Of a stretch of 64,000 nucleotides of DNA, positions 1 to 8,160 are shown piece after piece (position 1 is the first letter of the stretch; each line of letters opens with the position of its first letter). A program made the translations under genes and the position numbers. The stretch covers positions 235,662 to 299,661 of the forward strand of contig CAIVQH010000019.1 of assembly GCA_903907995.1 (NCBI GenBank), in the 5' to 3' direction. The notes beneath the pieces were generated by a model. The model saw only the letters and a program-made list of their open reading frames with translations. It made no database searches and was not told the origin of the DNA. The DNA comes from an uncultured Verrucomicrobiota bacterium. Its GTDB lineage: Bacteria > Verrucomicrobiota > Verrucomicrobiia > Limisphaerales > UBA9464.

Positions 1-54
1 GCACGAAGCATGGCACGATGGTTGGCTGAAGAAGGCCCGTTGGCAAACAGCTAT

Positions 55-202
55 GAACGTTCAACGTCCAACGCGGAACGTCCAACGTTCACAGCCGGAG
101 ACCGCCGGCGGCTTATGACCTGGGTGCTTCCGCAAGGACGGTTTCGAACTGCGACACGGCTCGTTGAACGTTCAAAGTTGGACGTTGGATGTTGGACGTT
201 CC
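55..202. repeat. Intergenic inverted repeat built from reiterated AACGTCC words
   Basis: Two clusters, at 55-90 and 163-202, repeat short words such as aacgtcc and gttggacg. A 12-base arm, ggaacgtccaac at 75-86, is exactly complementary to 191-202. The right cluster overlaps the 3' end of the neighbouring minus-strand gene. It resembles in style the other word-reiterating palindromes in this window. Confidence 0.6.
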
Positions 203-2223
203 GTCTCTTTTTCCCGTTCCGTCCCTCGCAGCGGCAGCAAAAACGTGAGGGGTTCCCGATAGATGCGCTGCCGCAGGGCGCGATAGAACCCGCTGCGCTC
301 GGGAGCGCGCACGGAGCGGGCGCGAATGGCCACCGTGAGCGCCAAGGCAAAGCTCACCCCGACGTTCAGCACGGCAATCCCGGCAATGCCTACCACGGCG
401 AGCACGAACGGTCGTGTAAACAAGGCGTCCGTTCCCAGCGCCGCCACGGCGGCGGTCAATTGTCCGGTGGACAGCGTGACGTGCCGCACCTCCAGCGGCA
501 GGCTGAAGAACTCCGCGACGGCCGGCGTCATGCCCAGCAGGATGCCGATGGCGACGTTGCCGACAAAGCCGACCACGTTGCGTTCGGCGGCCCGGGCGAG
601 GCGGGAACTCCAGACCGGCCCCAAGAGGCGGCGCAGGCGGCGATGCTCCGCCAGGGCGGCGCGGAACTGGTGCAGCGCAAACCAGTTCCCGGCCCAGCCG
701 GCGGCCAGGCTGGACAGCCAGAGCAGCACCCCGGTAAACGCGGCAAACAGCCAGCAACCACCGAAGGGGCTGAACGAATGCATCACCTTCGTTGCCTTCG
801 CGGTCGTGATCAGGTCATGGCCGGCGTAGGTGTGGAACAGCGCGTTAAGGATCAGCACCGCGGGGATGACCAGCCCCAGATTGCCTGCCACGGCGGCGAC
901 CTGCGATCGGATGAGGTACACCACCTCGTCCACCAACGCCTCCAGCCGGGTCGGGTCGCGCAGCTCGTGCATCTGGTTGGCCAGGGCGGGTGCGGTGCTG
1001 GCGGGCTGCTTGGTGGCCAGCGTGAAGCCGAGGCACTGCATCAGCACGAAACTGGCGGAATAATTGGCGGCCGCGAGCAGGCCCTCGAAAAAGCCGGCGA
1101 GAGCCAGTCCGACGAGTTTGAGCTTCACCGCCGTGGTCACGGCCGTCACCGCGCCGCCGCCGGCGGCGCTGGCCAGCATATCCACGTATTCGCGCGGAGT
1201 ACGGGCGATGTAATGCTTGCCGGTCTCGGCGTTGTGCTCGACGAGGCGCTCGGTGAAGAGCCGCAGGTTTTGCGTGGTCAGGCCTCGCAGGCTGTGGCGG
1301 GCGTGGTTCTCCCGCACCACATCGGTCAGGAAGGCGAGCGTGCGCTCCGGGCTGAACTGCGGGTCGCCCCAGACCGGCAGCAGCAGGTCGAGCCGCCGCA
1401 GATGGGCGCGCAGGCGTTCCAGATCGTAAACCAGATCGATGCTCACGCCGGTTTCCTCCAGCCGCGCGAACACCTGGTCCACCGCCAGGTCGCAGGCGTC
1501 GGCCAGGGCGCGCACGTAGTTGAGGTCGGCGGCCGGCGCGGCCTCGCCGCTCTTTCCGGCGGCCCCGGCCATCATGTGCTCGATGGCCGTCGCCAGCTTC
1601 AGGAAGGGCAGGTCGCGGAACGACCGCTGGCCGAGCCGGATCCGGATGTCGGGCATGCAGCCGATCGCGCGAATGCGGGTGGCCAGCTGGCCCAGCGCAT
1701 CTTCCACGTCGTCATGCAGGGTGTTCCAGCCAGCCTCGTCCGGGGTTTCGCCATATTGCCAGAGGTCGGCCAGGCCGTGGACCAGCTCGGGCGGGAGCGA
1801 CTCCAGCCGGTCCACATCCTGGGCGGAGGGGAACAGCCGGGCGAGCACCTCGCCGAGGTCGCGGTTCCCCGGGGCGGTGGGCAGCAGCTCCGAGCCGAGT
1901 CGCGACATCGCCTCGCGGATGAAACCCGCCTCGCGGGGCAGGCCTGTCTCACAAAAAAGATCCAGCGCCTGCGTATCCCGCACGATGGACCGGAGCAGCC
2001 GGGCCACGCGCAGCCGCGCCTCTGGCTGCCGATCCAGCTGCTGGAGCAGGAATTTCAGCCTTGCCCCCGACGACGCGCGACGGACCCAGGCGAGCAGGTC
2101 CTCCAGCCATTCGATCCGCTCAGCCAGAGGGGCCTGGGAATCGGCGTTGGCCAGCAGGCTGTCCACCGGCGTGACCGCCGTGGTGTTGAGGAGCCGGGTG
2201 CGAAGTTGTTCAAGCCAATGCAC
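172..2223 (-). CDS. Integral membrane protein of the 'site-specific recombinase' family (PF10136-like)
   Basis: A 683-residue protein with a soluble helical N-terminal half and a C-terminal half (about residues 370-660) rich in hydrophobic segments. The sequence around NVAIGILLGMTPAVAEFF and the preceding long helical region match what is known of the PF10136/COG4389 family. That family carries the name site-specific recombinase although it looks like a polytopic membrane protein and has no known recombinase catalytic residues. I therefore do not assign recombination activity. The start is GTG at 2223. The last 10-20 residues (ending TSNVQL) are encoded by the intergenic repeat at 163-202, so the natural C-terminus may have been altered by repeat insertion. 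The gene stands alone, divergent from the OmpA-domain gene. Confidence 0.7.
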   Translation of the reverse strand: MHWLEQLRTRLLNTTAVTPVDSLLANADSQAPLAERIEWLEDLLAWVRRASSGARLKFLLQQLDRQPEARLRVARLLRSIVRDTQALDLFCETGLPREAGFIREAMSRLGSELLPTAPGNRDLGEVLARLFPSAQDVDRLESLPPELVHGLADLWQYGETPDEAGWNTLHDDVEDALGQLATRIRAIGCMPDIRIRLGQRSFRDLPFLKLATAIEHMMAGAAGKSGEAAPAADLNYVRALADACDLAVDQVFARLEETGVSIDLVYDLERLRAHLRRLDLLLPVWGDPQFSPERTLAFLTDVVRENHARHSLRGLTTQNLRLFTERLVEHNAETGKHYIARTPREYVDMLASAAGGGAVTAVTTAVKLKLVGLALAGFFEGLLAAANYSASFVLMQCLGFTLATKQPASTAPALANQMHELRDPTRLEALVDEVVYLIRSQVAAVAGNLGLVIPAVLILNALFHTYAGHDLITTAKATKVMHSFSPFGGCWLFAAFTGVLLWLSSLAAGWAGNWFALHQFRAALAEHRRLRRLLGPVWSSRLARAAERNVVGFVGNVAIGILLGMTPAVAEFFSLPLEVRHVTLSTGQLTAAVAALGTDALFTRPFVLAVVGIAGIAVLNVGVSFALALTVAIRARSVRAPERSGFYRALRQRIYREPLTFLLPLRGTEREKETERPTSNVQL

Positions 2224-2337
2224 GCTTCACTGTGACGACGTTTTCCTTCACAGCCAGCAAAGTCTCGGAAATCCACGGGGAACATTTGACCGTTTTCAGC
2301 GTTGCGCGGCGGCAGAAGGGTGCGTTTCGATAGCTCC

Positions 2338-3126
2338 ATGCCAAAGGGTGCACTGATTTTCGCGGCGATTCTTTCCCTGCTTTTGCTGCTGGTGCTCGGT
2401 TTCCTGCAAATCCGTCACCAAAGCCAGGCGCAATCGGCGGCCGAGACGGCGGCAGCCGAGGCCCGGAAGGTTGCCGAACAGGCTGCCGCCACCAACGCCA
2501 CGCTCGCCACCGAGCTGGAATCATTGCGCGGGCACGCCACCGAGCTGGAGCAGCAGGTGCAGCAGGCACAACAGGCGCGCGATTCCCTGGAACAGCAGAT
2601 GCGGACGGAGCTGGATTCGAAGGACATCACCATTTCCCAGCTCCAGGGCAAGCTGACCGTGAACATCCTCGACCGGGTGCTTTTTGATTCAGGCCGGGCC
2701 GACCTCAAACCCGAAGGTCAGGCCGTGCTGGTCAAGGTGGCGAAGGTGCTGGCCAAATTTCCCAAGCGCCCCGTGCAGGTCATCGGGCACACGGACAACG
2801 TGCCGATTCACGATCGCACCACCGACGGATTTACCGACAACTGGGCCCTTTCCGCCGGACGCGCGGTGGCGGCGGTACGTTTCCTGGTGGAGCGGACCGG
2901 GGCCGATCCCAAACGGCTCAGCGCTGCGGGTTGCGGCGAGTTCAAGCCCATCGCCGACAACGCCACCTTGGAAGGCCGGGCCAAGAACCGCCGCATCGCC
3001 GTGGTGGTGCTGCCGGAAGAGCTGGGTGCGGCCGACGTCACAAATGCCTCACCTGCCCGCCCATCCGCTGCCTTCAACGCACCTGCCAGTGGCGCAGGCA
3101 CTAACGCAGATTCGCCTGTGCCGTGA
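2338..3126 (+). CDS. OmpA-family peptidoglycan-binding protein with coiled coil
   Basis: A 262-residue envelope protein. Residues 4-22 form one hydrophobic segment (signal anchor). About 30-95 is an Ala/Gln/Glu-rich coiled coil. The rest is an OmpA/MotB-like domain with FDSGRADLKPEG, then VIGHTDN and an R-x2-N-R-R element (AKNRRIAVVV), the residues that bind diaminopimelate in this family. It probably tethers the envelope to peptidoglycan. Without a motA-like partner nearby a flagellar stator role is unlikely. ATG 2338 was chosen over an upstream TTG at 2302 because it places the membrane segment at the N-terminus. The C-terminal 40 residues are Ala/Pro/Ser-rich and variable. Confidence 0.85.
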   Translation: MPKGALIFAAILSLLLLLVLGFLQIRHQSQAQSAAETAAAEARKVAEQAAATNATLATELESLRGHATELEQQVQQAQQARDSLEQQMRTELDSKDITISQLQGKLTVNILDRVLFDSGRADLKPEGQAVLVKVAKVLAKFPKRPVQVIGHTDNVPIHDRTTDGFTDNWALSAGRAVAAVRFLVERTGADPKRLSAAGCGEFKPIADNATLEGRAKNRRIAVVVLPEELGAADVTNASPARPSAAFNAPASGAGTNADSPVP

Positions 3127-3281
3127 TGGCCGGTGTCGGGAAGGTCTGCTTCAGCATTGAATGTGGCGGGCATTACGGCGTCGAATCAACGCTTGTGAAA
3201 AATTTCACGAAGGCGCTTGCTTCAAGGCGCCCGGGTGATAATTTTTTCACGGTTTTTACAGGCAGAATACACGTAACGCTT

Positions 3282-3989
3282 ATGAACACTACTCTCGCAT
3301 TCGTCTCCACCCTGGCCGCCACGGCGCTTGTGGCCAACGCCGGGGAGATTTCCGGCAAAGTCACCCTGAAGGGCACACCGCCCCCGGCCCAGGCGATCGC
3401 GGCCGTGAAGGCGGATGCAAACTGCGGCAAGTTCCACGATACCGACGTGATGTCCCGCACCTTCGTGGTCGGCGCCGATAGCGGCCTCGCCAACGTGGTG
3501 GTTTACATCAAGGGCGGTCTGGAGGGGAAAGCCTTCCCGGCGCCCGTGGAAAAGCCGCTGATCGACCAGAAGGGTTGCATGTACGAACCCTACGTGAGCG
3601 CGGTGATGGCCGGGCAGACCTTCCAGTTGCAGAACTCGGATCCGGTCATGCACAACATCATGGCCACGCCGAAGCTGAACAAGGGATTCAATTTCGCCCA
3701 GGCCACCCCTGGCCAGGTCAATGACAAGGTGTTCGACAAGCCCGAACTCGGCGTGAAGCTGGCCTGCAGCGTTCATCCGTGGATGGTTGCCTATGTCAGC
3801 GTGCTGGAGAATCCGTTTTTCGCCGTGACCGACAAGGACGGCAAGTTTGTCATCAAGGGCGAACTGCCGGATGGCAAATACACCGTGGAAGCGTTCCACC
3901 AGAAGCTGGGGGCGGCCGGTGCCGTCAGCCAGGAAATCGAAGTGAAGGGCGGCAAAGCGACCGCTGCGTTCACGCTTGAGCTCAAGTAA
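3282..3989 (+). CDS. Secreted cupredoxin-like protein
   Basis: A 235-residue protein with an N-terminal signal peptide cut near VANA-GEIS. Three elements point to a type 1 copper site: a His in DPVMHNIMA, followed about 50 residues later by CSVHPWM. That Cys-x2-His-x2-Met loop has the short ligand spacing known from amicyanin. The C-terminal part (FAVTDKDGKFVIKGELP onward) resembles a carboxypeptidase-regulatory-like beta domain. It lies immediately upstream of the heme A synthase and the cytochrome oxidase genes but is separated from them by a strong terminator. It could be a periplasmic electron carrier to the oxidase. That role is inferred from position. Confidence 0.75.
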   Translation: MNTTLAFVSTLAATALVANAGEISGKVTLKGTPPPAQAIAAVKADANCGKFHDTDVMSRTFVVGADSGLANVVVYIKGGLEGKAFPAPVEKPLIDQKGCMYEPYVSAVMAGQTFQLQNSDPVMHNIMATPKLNKGFNFAQATPGQVNDKVFDKPELGVKLACSVHPWMVAYVSVLENPFFAVTDKDGKFVIKGELPDGKYTVEAFHQKLGAAGAVSQEIEVKGGKATAAFTLELK

Positions 3990-4006
3990 GCTGTCTTTTT
4001 AAAGCC

Positions 4007-4041
4007 GCCGGGGGTGCCCAATGGCACCCCCGGCGTTTTTT
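4007..4041 (+). terminator. Rho-independent terminator after the cupredoxin gene
   Basis: A perfect 12-bp stem (gccgggggtgcc at 4007-4018 with 4023-4034) closes a CAAT tetraloop and is followed by g then six T residues. The ATG at 4021 that could start the next gene lies in this loop. Confidence 0.9.
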
Positions 4042-5283
4042 GCTGATTTCTTGAACGTCCCCGCCCAACCGCAGTCCGGCCGCTGGCTTTTTCGCTACGC
4101 GGTCCTGACGCCTCTCTGCACCCTGGTGCTGGTGTGCCTGGGCGGGCTGGTGACGAGCAAGGGCGTGGGCATGGCGGTGCCGGACTGGCCGACCAGCTAC
4201 GGCTACAACATGTTCGCGCTGCCCATCGCGACCTGGTTCACGGACGGGATTTTTCACGAGCACACGCACCGTCTGGTGGCGACTTGGGTGGGTATTCTGG
4301 TGGTGGGCTTGACGCGCTGGCTGGGCGGGCGGCCGGCCTGCCGTCCTTTGCTGATCATCGGGCTGGCCGAACTGGTTGCCGGATTTTTGCTCCTGCGCGT
4401 GGGGCCCGACTGGAAAGGTGCCGGATATTTTCTCTCCGGCATTGGCGGAGTGGTGCTGCTGGCCGGTCTGGTCCCCATCCGTAATGCGCCGCTGGCGCGT
4501 CCATTGCCAACCCTGGGCTGGCTGGCCTTCACGGCTGTCCAAGTGCAGGGGTTGTTGGGTGGCCTGCGCGTGGTGCTGGACCGGCAGATCGTCGCGGACA
4601 CGACTCTGGGGACGGTGTTTGGCCTGGTGCATGCCTGTCTCGGTCAGGGATTCTTCGTTCTGCTCTGCGCCATCGCCCTGCTGCTGTCGTCGTTTTGGCA
4701 GCGGCTGGGGAAGGGGATGAATGGCATTCGTTCGAATGCTTTGAACTGGCTGCTGCCGGCGACCACCGGAATCATTTTCCTGCAGCTCGTCCTGGGAGCG
4801 CTGATGCGCCATCAGCACGCCGGCCTGGCCATCCATGATTTTCCGCTCGCCTATGGTACAGTGTGGCCGGCGACCGACCCGGAATCCCTGCTGCGATACA
4901 ACCACCAGCGGACGGACGAGACTTCCGTGACGGTCTTTCAGATTTTTCTGCAGATGTTTCATCGGATCGGGGCGGTGACGATTGTCATTTTGGTGGTATC
5001 CAGCTTTGTTTCCGTACGGAAAAATGCTGTCGGCACCCCGCTGATGTGGGGAGGAAATCTCTGGCTGGGACTGATCATTGCGCAGTTTTTTCTTGGCGCG
5101 GCCACCATCTGGACGGACAAAGCGGCCGACATTGCCACCGCGCATGTCGCGATTGGCGCGCTGTCGCTGGCCACGGGAGCCCTGCTCACCCTGGCCGCCC
5201 GGCGGATTGCGCTGCCGATCCGGCAGGGGCAGCTGGGTGGTTCCGAACCCGCAGCCGTGTTTGCCAAACCTTTCGTGCGTTAA
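4021..5283 (+). CDS. ctaA: Heme A synthase (CtaA/COX15)
   Basis: Converts heme O to heme A for the aa3-type oxidase encoded just downstream. The protein (up to 420 residues) has about eight membrane segments and the family's signatures: GGLVTSKGVGMAVPDWP near the N-terminus, HEHTHRLVAT, a later LVHACLGQG, MFHRIGAV and ATAHVAIGAL, providing the conserved histidines of the two heme sites. The only ATG in frame (4021) is inside the upstream terminator hairpin. A TTG at 4051 is an alternative start that would leave every conserved segment intact, so the N-terminal ten residues are doubtful. It is followed eight bases later by the heme O synthase gene, the preceding enzyme of the pathway. Confidence 0.9.
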   Translation: MAPPAFFADFLNVPAQPQSGRWLFRYAVLTPLCTLVLVCLGGLVTSKGVGMAVPDWPTSYGYNMFALPIATWFTDGIFHEHTHRLVATWVGILVVGLTRWLGGRPACRPLLIIGLAELVAGFLLLRVGPDWKGAGYFLSGIGGVVLLAGLVPIRNAPLARPLPTLGWLAFTAVQVQGLLGGLRVVLDRQIVADTTLGTVFGLVHACLGQGFFVLLCAIALLLSSFWQRLGKGMNGIRSNALNWLLPATTGIIFLQLVLGALMRHQHAGLAIHDFPLAYGTVWPATDPESLLRYNHQRTDETSVTVFQIFLQMFHRIGAVTIVILVVSSFVSVRKNAVGTPLMWGGNLWLGLIIAQFFLGAATIWTDKAADIATAHVAIGALSLATGALLTLAARRIALPIRQGQLGGSEPAAVFAKPFVR

Positions 5284-5291
5284 CATTTGAT

Positions 5292-6299
5292 TTGAAAGCC
5301 GCCGTTCCAGTCCTGACCGCTGAAAACCTCGCCACCGACAAGGGGCGGGTGGCGCTTTTCAGCGAGCTCTTCAAGGCCCGGCTGACGCTGCTGGTGGTGC
5401 TGACGACCCTGGTGGGCTTCTACCTCGGCTCCGCCATTGGCGTCCCGGTGGATTACGCGCTGATGTTCCACACCGTGTTTGGTACGGCCCTCGTGGCGGC
5501 CGGCGCATCGGCGCTGAACCAGCTGATCGAGCGGGAGCACGACGCCCGCATGAAGCGCACGGAGAACCGGCCCCTGCCGGCGCAGCGGATCACGCCCAAT
5601 TCCGTCCTGCTGCTGGGCGCGCTGCTGAGCGTGGCCGGGCTGGCCTGGCTGCTGTTTGCCGTCAACCCCCTCACGGCCTTTCTCGGGGCGGTGACGCTGG
5701 CGAGCTACCTGTTCGTTTACACGCCGCTCAAGCGGCTGACCGTCCTGAACACCGCCGTCGGCGCGGTCCCCGGCGCGCTGCCGCCCCTGATGGGCTGGGC
5801 GGCGGCCACGAACAGCGTTTCGGCTGGCGGTTGGGCGCTGTTTGCCATCCTGTTTTTCTGGCAGCTGCCGCACTTCATGGCCATTTCCTGGCTGTACCGG
5901 GAAGATTACGCGCGCGCCGGCTACCGCATGCTGTCGGGTGTTGATCCCGAAGGACGGCGCACGGCGGCCTCGGCCGTCCGCAACACCATCGCGCTCCTGC
6001 TCATCAGCCTGTTCCCCTATGTGCTGCATCTCGCCGGGCGCTACTATCTGGCCGGTGCTTTCGTGCTGGGTGCCGTCTTTCTGGCCTGCGCGATTGTCTT
6101 TGCCCGGAAGCTGACACCACGGGCCGCCCGGCAGCTGTTTTTTGCCAGCATCATTTATCTCCCGCTGTTGCTGGGCTTATTGGTTGCCGATAAGGCCACC
6201 AAAAAATTGACACCCGAGGGTGCAGTTTCCACACAATCCCTCCCGCGCGCGGAGCAGGGGGCCAATCCTGTTGCCGCCCCGGCCACCCTTTTGAACTGA
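5292..6299 (+). CDS. ctaB: Protoheme IX farnesyltransferase, heme O synthase (CtaB/COX10)
   Basis: A membrane prenyltransferase of the UbiA superfamily that adds farnesyl to heme B to make heme O. The two Asp-rich motifs are present: EREHDARMKRTENRPLP near residue 80 and GVDPEGRRTA near residue 215. About eight or nine membrane helices are apparent. The start is placed at TTG 5292, right after the heme A synthase stop, because no ATG occurs before the conserved FSELFKARLT region. GTG or GTC codons a little downstream are alternatives. Fifteen bases separate it from oxidase subunit I. Confidence 0.92.
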   Translation: MKAAVPVLTAENLATDKGRVALFSELFKARLTLLVVLTTLVGFYLGSAIGVPVDYALMFHTVFGTALVAAGASALNQLIEREHDARMKRTENRPLPAQRITPNSVLLLGALLSVAGLAWLLFAVNPLTAFLGAVTLASYLFVYTPLKRLTVLNTAVGAVPGALPPLMGWAAATNSVSAGGWALFAILFFWQLPHFMAISWLYREDYARAGYRMLSGVDPEGRRTAASAVRNTIALLLISLFPYVLHLAGRYYLAGAFVLGAVFLACAIVFARKLTPRAARQLFFASIIYLPLLLGLLVADKATKKLTPEGAVSTQSLPRAEQGANPVAAPATLLN

Positions 6300-6313
6300 T
6301 CGCAGAGAAAAAT

Positions 6314-8122
6314 ATGCAAACCGCCACGACCCACGCACCCGCGCATGGCCACGATCATGCGCACGCGCATGAGCACCACGAGCCGGGCTTCTTCTCGAAG
6401 TACATCTTTTCCACCGACCACAAGGTCATTGGCATCCAGTACGGCATCACCTCGCTGCTGTTCCTCTTCTTCGGCTTTTCGCTGATGATGGCGATGCGCT
6501 GGCAGCTGGCGTACCCGGGCAAGGCGATTCCGGTGGTGGGCGAGCTGCTCCGGAAGGTCCTCGGCGATGAAATGGCCTCGGGCGGCGTGATGTCGGCCGA
6601 CCTTTACAACTCCTTTGGCGCGATGCACGGCACCATCATGGTGTTCCTCGCGATTGTGCCGCTGGCCTTCGGCGCCTTCGGCAACTACGTGACGCCGCTG
6701 CAGGTCGGCGCACCCGACATGGCGTTCCCCCGGCTGAACATGGCCAGCTACCACATGTATTTCTGGGGTGGCGTGATCATGCTCGCGAGCTTCTTCACTC
6801 CCGGCGGTGCGGCGAAGTCCGGCTGGACGAGCTATTCGCCGCTGGCGACGCTGGCCGACACCAGCAACGTCATCAACGGCCAGACCATGTGGCTGCTCGG
6901 CATGGTGATGCTCATCACCTCCTCGCTGCTCGGCTCGGTGAACCTCATCACCACCATCATCCAGCTCCGGGTGAAGGGCCTGACCTGGATGCGCCTCCCG
7001 TTCTTCACGTGGGCGCAGTTTGTGACCAGCTTCCTGCTGCTGCTCGCCTTCCCGCCGCTGGAGGCCGCCGGCCTGATGCAGCTCGCGGACAACCTGCTCA
7101 AATCCTCGTTCTTTATGCCCACCGGTCTCGTGACCAGCGGTGGCATCGTGCCGGTGAGCGGTGGTGGCAACCCCTTGCTCTGGCAGCACCTGTTCTGGTT
7201 CCTCGCGCACCCCGAGGTGTACGTGCTGATCCTGCCGGCGATGGGCATCGTCTCCGAGGTCATCGCGAACAACACCCGCAAGCCGCTCTGGGGCTACAAG
7301 TCGATGGTGTACGCGTCGATGGGCCTTGGCTTCGTGTCCTTCATCGTGTGGGCCCATCACATGTACCTGACGGGCATGGGCACGACGATCTCGACCTTCT
7401 TCCAGACGACCACGATGATCATCTCGATCCCGTCGGTCATCATTCTGACGTCGCTGTTCATCTCGCTGTGGGGCGGTTCCATCCGCTTCAACACGCCGAT
7501 GCTCTTCGCGCTCGCGTTCCTGCCGATGTTCGGCATCGGCGGTCTCACCGGTCTGCCGCTGGGCTTCAACGCCTCGGACATCTACCTGCACGATTCCTAC
7601 TACGTGATCGGCCACTTCCACTACGTGGTCGCGCCGGGCACGATCTTCGCGCTCTTTGCGGGCGTGTACTTCTGGTACCCGAAGATCACCGGCCGCTTCA
7701 TGAGCGAGATCCTCGGCAAGATTCATTTCTTCGGGTCGTTCGTGTGCATGAACCTGATCTTCTTCCCGATGTTCATCCAGGGTCTCCGCGGCATGAGCCG
7801 GCGCATGTATGACGGCGGTTCGACCTACTTCGGCAACGGCGTCGATCCCGGCGTGCTGAAGCTGAACGAGGGCATTTTGCACGCCGCCCTGGCGCTGGCC
7901 TTCTTCCAGCTGTTCTTCATCATCAACTTCTTCTGGAGCCTCTACGGCGGCAAAAAGGCCGAGTCCTCGAACCCGTGGAATGCCACGACGCTGGACTGGG
8001 CCACGCCGACTCCCGTGCCGCACGGCAATTTCGAGACCGCGCCGACCGTTTATCGCGGACCCTACGAGTACAGCGTTCCCGGTGCCGCGCGTGATTTCAT
8101 CCCGCAGGACCAGAAGGACTGA
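6314..8122 (+). CDS. ctaD: Cytochrome c oxidase subunit I
   Basis: Catalytic heme-copper subunit, 602 residues, about 12 helices. Visible ligands are H105 (heme a), H299 of HPEVY with the Tyr303 crosslink partner, H348/H349 of the CuB site, and the HFH pair H434/H436 for the two hemes. The D-channel is intact: N124 in GNY, D135 in GAPDMAFPR and E301. The K-channel lysine normally found in a PTGIKIF motif is replaced (PSVIIL, Ile377), and the usual TVGMDVDTRAY segment is replaced by LTGMGTTISTFFQ. The N-terminus carries a His-rich run (about 10 His in the first 22 residues), possibly metal-binding. It forms one operon with the other subunits. Confidence 0.95.
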   Translation: MQTATTHAPAHGHDHAHAHEHHEPGFFSKYIFSTDHKVIGIQYGITSLLFLFFGFSLMMAMRWQLAYPGKAIPVVGELLRKVLGDEMASGGVMSADLYNSFGAMHGTIMVFLAIVPLAFGAFGNYVTPLQVGAPDMAFPRLNMASYHMYFWGGVIMLASFFTPGGAAKSGWTSYSPLATLADTSNVINGQTMWLLGMVMLITSSLLGSVNLITTIIQLRVKGLTWMRLPFFTWAQFVTSFLLLLAFPPLEAAGLMQLADNLLKSSFFMPTGLVTSGGIVPVSGGGNPLLWQHLFWFLAHPEVYVLILPAMGIVSEVIANNTRKPLWGYKSMVYASMGLGFVSFIVWAHHMYLTGMGTTISTFFQTTTMIISIPSVIILTSLFISLWGGSIRFNTPMLFALAFLPMFGIGGLTGLPLGFNASDIYLHDSYYVIGHFHYVVAPGTIFALFAGVYFWYPKITGRFMSEILGKIHFFGSFVCMNLIFFPMFIQGLRGMSRRMYDGGSTYFGNGVDPGVLKLNEGILHAALALAFFQLFFIINFFWSLYGGKKAESSNPWNATTLDWATPTPVPHGNFETAPTVYRGPYEYSVPGAARDFIPQDQKD

Positions 8123-8160
8123 AGCCGCCGCCCCTACCTTAACCTTTTGACCATCAGTTC

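Noticed and set aside
172..2223. Calling this gene a recombinase of a mobile element
   Set aside because: The family name is historical; the protein is a polytopic membrane protein with no Tyr or Ser recombinase motif and no attachment sites beside it.
10..2235. A long plus-strand open frame of about 740 codons opposite the membrane protein gene
   Set aside because: It is the antisense of a GC-rich gene, full of His/Gln/Arg/Gly runs with no domain, while the minus strand encodes a recognisable family.
6155..8023. Long minus-strand open frame opposite oxidase subunit I
   Set aside because: Low-complexity His/Glu/Arg composition typical of antisense frames; subunit I is beyond doubt.
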